Origin: Membranipora membranacea | Taxonomy: Eukaryota > Bryozoa > Gymnolaemata > Cheilostomatida > Membraniporidae | NCBI GenBank assembly: GCA_914767715.1 | Contig: OU612066.1 | Span: 32,402,283 to 32,462,282 of the forward strand | Direction of reading: 5' to 3' | Length of the DNA stretch: 60,000 nt | In this document: one piece after another, positions 55,701-60,000 of the stretch | How positions within the stretch are numbered: the first letter of the stretch is position 1 | Layout: every line of letters begins with the position of its first letter | Translations under genes and position numbers: made by a program | The notes under the pieces: model-generated | Told to the model about the DNA's origin: nothing | What the model saw: only the letters and a program-made list of their open reading frames with translations | Databases searched by the model: none

Positions 55701-55770
55701 GCCAATGCACGGCATTGCACAGCCAGGGCCCAACAATGATGAGCAACTGCACTGGAATCATATCTAACAT
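46771..55770 (-). CDS. Secreted PAN-EGF-PAN protein with unrecognised C-terminal half
   Basis: Eight exons give 405 residues with all phases consistent: 55770-55594, 55406-55277, 52690-52574, 51848-51748, 51397-51259, 50778-50589, 50395-50214, 46952-46771. The start MLDMIPVQLLIIVGPWLCNA looks like a signal peptide; an ATG three codons later is equally good. PAN/apple-like module 1 (about 25-102) has CLEELCDAYNYH and TTGWQLWVTG. An EGF-like module (about 103-142) has six Cys. PAN-like module 2 (about 143-221) has CLMDELCNGFNYH and ATGWRLWLPG. Both PAN modules are cut by a phase-0 intron at the same point and bounded by phase-1 introns. Residues 222-405 form a region with few Cys that I do not recognise. 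No second membrane segment is visible, so the protein is probably extracellular; PAN and EGF modules usually bind proteins or sugars. Introns carry three MITE copies, a hAT-like element and a LINE. Confidence 0.8.
48217..49396 (+). mobile_element. 5'-truncated LINE with open reverse-transcriptase frame
   Basis: An uninterrupted frame of about 390 codons encodes most of a non-LTR reverse transcriptase. Visible motifs are KLLEQVILSKM, NQYAYQQKLSTTDALL, VLDFSKAFDRMQHPILL, GAPQGTKLGPILW and the catalytic KYADDTTF. The endonuclease part and the frame start are missing, and a stop lies just upstream, so the copy is truncated at its 5' end. It ends near repeated AAACATC units at 49480-49497, like the simple 3' tails of CR1/L2-type elements. 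It is inserted in the last intron of the PAN/EGF gene, on the opposite strand. The preserved frame suggests a fairly recent insertion. Confidence 0.88.
49505..49735 (+). mobile_element. 3' fragment of a second LINE
   Basis: A short reading frame, TFNNIPYSLRSITNYKSF to DYLFRHLD and a stop, matches the common C-terminal tail of LINE polymerases (NxIPxSLRxI...SFKxxLxxYLF). A short 3' region follows, with AATAAAG and a run of ten A at about 49725-49734. It abuts the previous element but differs from that element's own C terminus, so it is a separate, strongly truncated insertion. Confidence 0.6.
49973..50039. repeat. Perfect 26-bp hairpin
   Basis: The arms at 49973-49998 and 50014-50039 are exact complements around a 15-base loop; each arm contains ACCCTCAACCTTCAAGATAT or its complement. 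It lies in the last intron of the PAN/EGF gene, about 175 bases downstream of the exon 50395-50214 donor. Confidence 0.9.
50862..50891. repeat. Perfect 30-bp palindrome
   Basis: CACAGAGTAAGGAGA is followed immediately by its exact complement. It lies in an intron of the PAN/EGF gene. Confidence 0.88.
52138..52235. mobile_element. Truncated copy of the TA-flanked MITE
   Basis: Only one terminal arm remains: TATGCAGCG, GGGTTAAAAAGTACCAAACT, GGAGAGAGGACAACT and GAGAGCTCAGAAAACCGTCT. It matches the right ends of the copies at 16555-17062 and 53177-53684. It lies in an intron of the PAN/EGF gene. Confidence 0.75.
53177..53684. mobile_element. Long-TIR MITE with TA target duplication, copy 2
   Basis: This full-length copy (508 bp) is the same size as the one at 16555-17062 but its interior is in the opposite orientation. 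The ends GACAGTTTTCTGAGCTC are inverted repeats flanked by TA (53175-53176 and 53685-53686). It lies in an intron of the PAN/EGF gene. Confidence 0.85.
54687..55107. mobile_element. Non-autonomous hAT-like MITE, 421 bp
   Basis: The ends CAGGGCTCTCAACC are perfect inverted repeats, and the flanks CCGTAAAT (54679-54686) and CCATAAAT (55108-55115) form an 8-bp target duplication with one difference. CAGGG ends and 8-bp duplications are typical of hAT. Near the right end it holds a 20-bp tandem repeat. It lies in an intron of the PAN/EGF gene. Confidence 0.87.
55009..55093. repeat. 20-bp tandem repeat inside the hAT-like MITE
   Basis: Four copies of AGTAACTCGGGGTAAACCTG start at 55011, 55031, 55051 and 55071, with a partial copy after. 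They sit at the inner side of the right terminal repeat. Confidence 0.85.
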
Positions 55771-57077
55771 TAAAAGCAGACTGGCTGTGCATACTCATAA
55801 AACAACGATGAATAAAAAAAATCAATGAATTTACCAATGACAGATTAGTACCATATTATATATTTAGCTAATGTCCTGCCTGTAATTTTATTTAATGTTA
55901 ATGTGTATGGCTTATATCAATTATTTCTTTATGCCCGAATTATGATTTGTGTCAAAATTCTATATTTTAATGCAAAAATTTAGCCTTTGCTATTCCCTGC
56001 GGTATCATGATGTCAGTTAAATTCACTGTTATATGATATTTCTATCAGAAGATGATTCTGTGTGGTTTGAGTGCCGCCTTGTGCATGAACTTGATACACA
56101 TGTGTTCAGAAAAATCTATTGAACTCAATAAAGAAAACGGCTTTCAAATGCTTGACATTCTGAACATTTGTTAATGTTACCATTAGTCTAAGATTATTTC
56201 AATAAGACGACACTCTTGCTAATATATGTTACTTTGGTCTTTGTTTGAGAGTATCCAAGCATACAAGATTAATTATAGTAATAGGTGTGATGAGACAAAA
56301 TAGCATTTCAATCCTGGTCAAGTTTATATGAGCAAGGAGTAATAGTTGATATGAGTGTCATGAAAATATCATGCTGAATCAATAATCTTTTTCCTGGCCT
56401 AGCCCTCCACGTTCGTGATAGCTTTTGAGATAAAAGCATATTCCATCATTGAGCGTCAGATCATTCTTCCTTGGTCAGACTCAAATTGATACTTGCATGC
56501 CATGTAGATCACCATGGGTAAACCTTAACTATTTGTTAGTCACACTCAATCATAGACCTACTAATAATAAACCTAGACAGGTGACAGATATAGAGCTTAT
56601 ACAGTGAGCAGTGAGGCCTATAATAACTGGAATTCCCCAATGACACAACGATACTGTGTTGTGCACAGTGATGCTGCAATGAATGGTTTTACTATATGAG
56701 CGTGACTGATTATTCGCTATAATGGCATTTTTCTCATAGAGATATCGTAGACCGATGCCTACAAGTTAATTTTATCTGAAAGGTGATGTACCAAGCAACG
56801 CCATAGTCTCTGAATTTTTTCTCTAGCTTAAATATTGAATGAGATACAACCATTAGAAGTCGGCAATATCTGTAAACGTTGATACATTATAGCAAGGAGC
56901 AACAGTGAAGATAAAAATGTGTCTTGTATTGGTTGTAACAGGGAGAATGGAATTCCATTCTCCCTGGCTGTAATAATATATGAGAAGTCTTATTCTTACT
57001 ATGCAACTGAACATCTAGAAGTACCACTAGAAGTACGAGTTGCGTACTTTATATCATGATATGCATAGATAGACCAG
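55771..57077. other. Intergenic region upstream of the PAN/EGF gene
   Basis: It contains the promoter of the PAN/EGF gene and the 3' flank of the THAP element. No exon is supported. A perfect 28-bp palindrome lies at 56939-56966. Confidence 0.45.
56939..56966. repeat. Perfect 28-bp palindrome
   Basis: CAGGGAGAATGGAA is followed immediately by its exact complement, with no spacer. Confidence 0.88.
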
Positions 57078-57484
57078 TTACTGATGCTGAAATATTACCA
57101 ATCTATTGAGTTTAGATCGGATGTTTTCATTTCTCTCTGATGTTATCTTCTGGGTTTCGTAATGAACTCGTATCATTATGTATCGGTGGATAAGGGATCT
57201 GATTGTTGAAGTGGAATGCACAGCACATTTCATAAATCCATGCAAATTTCCTAAAAGAATATGGTTGAGGACTCTGTTTCGGGTTTTGATAAGTATGTTT
57301 GTGTCAACACCATTGCATGTTATATAATTGCGGAGTAGTTGCTCGCTCACTACGAAGAGCTTCTTTGTGTTCGGAGAAAGTACAACAAGCCCGCCCCTAT
57401 TCTTGACGGACACCAGTGTAGTATCATCATTCGGGTCGTTAGTGTCTGTATCTATAAGTGAATCTCTACAGTCTGAACATGTCT
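57078..57484 (-). pseudogene. C-terminal fragment of a P-element-like transposase
   Basis: A minus-strand frame reads TCSDCRDSLIDTD, then SVKNRGGLVVLSPNTKKLFV and SEQLLRNYI. A CxxC pair followed by KxRGGL and a Pro/Ser segment is the usual C-terminal signature of P-element and THAP9-type transposases. It is in a different frame from the THAP frame next to it and begins just after a stop, with only about 20 bases of overlap. This fits a deletion joining the N-terminal and C-terminal parts of one gene. Confidence 0.6.
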
Positions 57485-58089
57485 AAGATACCTATCATGT
57501 TATGTTGTACTCTCTCCTTCTTCTCAAATCTGCGTATGCGTTGCTGCAATGTCTTTATTCGCCTCCTTTGTTTCGGAACTTTGGCTTCAGGAGTTGTCTT
57601 CTTTTGCCCACGCCCCTCCTGCGGCGCATCGCTACTCAGTATTAAGAGTATATCTGGAACTACAGGTTCTGCTGCTTCAGCAGGAATTGTATCTGTTTGC
57701 ACAGTATGCAAATCCTCACTAGTTTCTGCGCTGGAACTCGGAGGGGGGGGGGGGTTTGCAGCGTCTCTGCTTAACACTGTGCGTTTTTTGGGTTGTGGGG
57801 GTCGTAGATACGCAGGATACTCCTGAAACATAGTAGGCACTGCATTCGGGTAGAGCATAGCCCGTCTCCCTGGAAGGTTAGGAGGCACTCTGTATGCACC
57901 CTTTCCAAAATGCTTGCTGCATAGAACAGAGTTTGTGCTCGGTTTCCAATCTTTATGGGACACTGCTTCGATCCATTTGTCACGGCGTTCCTGCTGAGGC
58001 GGAAAACGGTGGCAGGTGAGGCTTGCATCCTTAATTGGTGTGTTGCTACGGCCAAAAGCACAGCAGCAGTGTCGACTACTTTTACTGGC
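57466..58089 (-). CDS. THAP-domain protein, N-terminal part of a P-element-like transposase
   Basis: The frame is read from an acceptor site (TTTTACAG) at 58090; a first coding exon upstream was not identified. It encodes about 207 residues. The THAP zinc-finger DNA-binding domain shows CCCAFGRSN, CHRFPPQQERRDKWIEAV, SVLCSKHF and the closing NAVPTMF motif. The second zinc-binding Cys of the C2CH pattern (as in CxxYGC) appears to be Arg here (FGR), though neighbouring Cys might compensate. A Pro/Ser-rich linker follows, then a basic coiled coil (RRRIKTLQQRIRRFEKKERV), as in P-element transposases. Instead of the RNase H-like catalytic core the frame stops, and a transposase C-terminal piece follows in another frame. 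It may be a dead element or a repurposed DNA-binding protein. Confidence 0.75.
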   Translation of the reverse strand, partial: ASKSSRHCCCAFGRSNTPIKDASLTCHRFPPQQERRDKWIEAVSHKDWKPSTNSVLCSKHFGKGAYRVPPNLPGRRAMLYPNAVPTMFQEYPAYLRPPQPKKRTVLSRDAANPPPPPSSSAETSEDLHTVQTDTIPAEAAEPVVPDILLILSSDAPQEGRGQKKTTPEAKVPKQRRRIKTLQQRIRRFEKKERVQHNMIGILDMFRL

Positions 58090-59304
58090 CTGTAAAATTG
58101 AGAAACTCATAAACATGACATCAATCTTTCTCCTACTTTGCGAAAGTGAAAAAAGAGCATCATGTCGCGCCTGTCATTGCCACCTTTACCTGACAGTATA
58201 GAAAAGTAGAGCATACCATACCATGGAACTGAAACAAATTAAAACACAAGTATAGTTATGAATCTTATCTTACCGATTGCGATGTTGATGCGATGTCAGG
58301 TGTGCAAGAAATCCATTGAGCAACTGGACAGTTTAGTCTCAATAAGGCAAAGCCCACCAATGAAGAGTATGCAAAAATTAAGCTAATCCTACAGCGATAA
58401 CTTTCAAGATCATGCTACTTATGGGGACCTGTCACAAACCCCTTGAGCTACAATACAGATGGACACAGCATGTGCAAGGTTGACCAAGGTTATAGCTATT
58501 TTTAGCTAGCCATGCCTTGAGTCATCAACTGATTGCAGCACACCCACATGGTAAGGCCTCTGTCTTTCAGAACGCATAAACAAATATTTTCACGCAACAG
58601 TCAGTCATTGAGTCATGATATTTCCGACATCTAATGGACATAACTCACTCAATAGTTGAGTCAGATACAAAATTCAAACACTTACAGCTGGCTTGGTCCA
58701 TCAAATTTCACATAAAATTAACTTGCTTGCATAATTTCTCGATGAATCTGTGAGAAAAATGCTATTTTCTTGCTGCAATGCTTAAATAATGTATCACTGT
58801 TTACAGATATTGCTGGCTTCTAATGGTCGTATCTCATTCAATATTTGAGCTAGAGAAAAAATTCAGAGACTATGACGTTGCTTGTTACATCCCCCTCCAG
58901 ATAAAATTAGCTTGTAGGTATGATATTGTTGTTTGTTATGAATGTTGAATGAGGGCTGACGCAGTACGTGTTTGATTGTTATAGATAGAATTATCTTCAC
59001 TTGGGGTTGTAGCTTATAGTGAGAGGTTTAAATAAACGTGTTGACTTGTATAGGGTTAAATACTAACTGATTCATGTTCTATTGAACACTACATAGCATG
59101 CATGTAGAGGATTAAAATGATTGTGGGGTCAGAGGTTAACAATTGTAAAAAATGATTCATACTATATTTGCCCCTTCTTTCTTGATCAAAATTAGTCTCT
59201 TAAAAGAAAACTCTAATAATAGCCAAAATAAAACTCGTTTTGCTTCCAACACACATGTGTGGTAAAACTGATTTACTAACGATAAAATTGCATAAATAAA
59301 AATA
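58090..59304. other. Spacer with a diverged ~200-bp duplication
   Basis: Blocks in 58605-58770 (CTAATGGACATAACTCACTCAATAGTTGAG..., TAAAATTAACTTGCTTG) return in 58815-58930 (CTAATGGTCGTATCTCATTC..., TAAAATTAGCTTGTAGG), a diverged tandem duplication with a period near 200 bp. No exon is supported. Confidence 0.45.
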
Positions 59305-59622
59305 TTGCATGATAAAAAGATGCTGACTGCTATCAAAAAAATAAGACACACCAAGTCACGCAAAAGGAATGCCGATCGTGCCACAGCCAGCAATGCAGCA
59401 GCACAGGAAGACAGACCACTACACAGTCCCCCGCCACTCCGATGGAGCAAGGACACAGACATGAGAGAGACCCCGCAGCAACAGGAGTTCCCACACAAGT
59501 CACAAGGAACAGGCCCAGCATATATCGACAAAATGGGCGCGCAGTCCAAACGCCCTATCCACAATCCACAGACACAGGCGCGCATCAACATGGCATCACA
59601 ACTCCTAAATATGATTGGCTAA
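59305..59622 (+). CDS. Possible small protein, 105 residues, unknown
   Basis: The frame starts MHDKKMLTAIKKIRHTKSRK, very basic, and continues polar and Pro/Gln-rich to MASQLLNMIG. Its DNA is clearly richer in G and C than the flanks, unlike the AT-rich spacers around it. I recognise no domain. It may be a single-exon gene, a transposon-derived segment or chance; antisense open frames also cover it. Confidence 0.2.
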   Translation: MHDKKMLTAIKKIRHTKSRKRNADRATASNAAAQEDRPLHSPPPLRWSKDTDMRETPQQQEFPHKSQGTGPAYIDKMGAQSKRPIHNPQTQARINMASQLLNMIG

Positions 59623-59686
59623 AGGTCATTTGACTAATGCTATTTATAAATTTTTAACTGCTATTATTACTGGCTATTGTTAAGCC

Positions 59687-60000
59687 TGCTATTGATAAGT
59701 ACCCTCCCGGTACAGGAAATGCTATGCCAAGCCTACATGGTTGGCTGTTGATAATCAAATTCTATTGATAAGTACCCTCCCGGTACAGGAAATGCTATGC
59801 CAAGCCTACATGGTTGGCTGTTGATAATCAAATTCTATTGATAAGTACCCTCTCGGTACAGGAAATGCTATGCCAAGCCTACATGGTTGGCTGTTGATAA
59901 TCAAATTCTATTGATAACTACCCTCCCGGTACAGGAAATGCTATGCCAAGCCTACATGGTTGGCTGTTGATAATCAAATTCTGTTGATAAGTACCCTCCC
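59687..60000. repeat. 73-bp satellite array running off the window
   Basis: Units of exactly 73 bp contain ATTGATAAGTACCCTCCCGG, ATGCTATGCCAAGCC and TACATGGTTGGCTG. ACCCTC starts at 59701, 59774, 59847, 59920 and 59993. The copies differ at only a few positions, so the array is young or kept homogeneous. The first unit is preceded by a partial, more diverged copy. The array extends past the right edge. Confidence 0.95.

Noticed and set aside
59687-60000. CRISPR-like array
   Set aside because: The repeat is continuous 73-bp satellite without unique spacers, in an animal genome.

Overview
The window is nuclear DNA from an animal. It is AT-rich, most genes are split by GT-AG introns, and spacers and introns are full of short non-autonomous transposons. 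The proteins (REXO1, the proteasome subunit PSMD12/RPN5, a PAQR receptor, HTRA2, UNG, a caspase-like protein, THAP and PAN/EGF modules) are typical of metazoans. The compact genes and small introns suggest an early-branching invertebrate such as a sponge, but the species cannot be fixed from sequence alone. Exon models were built by hand from splice sites and reading phase. For REXO1, PSMD12, HTRA2, UNG and the PAN/EGF gene, all intron phases agree and the summed coding length is divisible by three.

Layout. At 1-204 (minus) lies the first coding exon of an unidentified gene that leaves the window. At 2478-17549 (minus) lies a 17-exon REXO1-type RNA exonuclease. One of its introns carries a complete intronless caspase-like gene on the opposite strand (12847-14067). 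Its introns also hold two hAT-like elements with 8-bp target duplications, a tRNA-like SINE and a nest of two MITEs. At 17550-20262 is a spacer with a large fold-back repeat. At 20263-25723 (minus) is the 10-exon PSMD12 gene. At 27019-28014 (minus) is a single-exon seven-pass PAQR gene. The spacer 28015-35766 is long and repeat-rich. At 35767-39433 (plus) is a 6-exon HTRA2-like mitochondrial protease, convergent with UNG at 40526-45376 (minus, 6 exons, PCNA-binding motif at the N terminus). At 46771-55770 (minus) is an 8-exon gene for a predicted secreted PAN-EGF-PAN protein with an unrecognised C-terminal half; its last intron carries a LINE with a long open reverse-transcriptase frame. At 57078-58089 (minus) is a P-element-like THAP transposase lacking its catalytic core. 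A 73-bp satellite array runs off the right edge.

No operon or shared pathway is evident; the genes are mostly housekeeping neighbours. The most unusual items are the nested caspase-like gene with a putative myristoylation signal instead of a death-fold prodomain, the modular PAN/EGF protein, the internally deleted THAP transposase, and a set of short perfect palindromes scattered through non-coding DNA.
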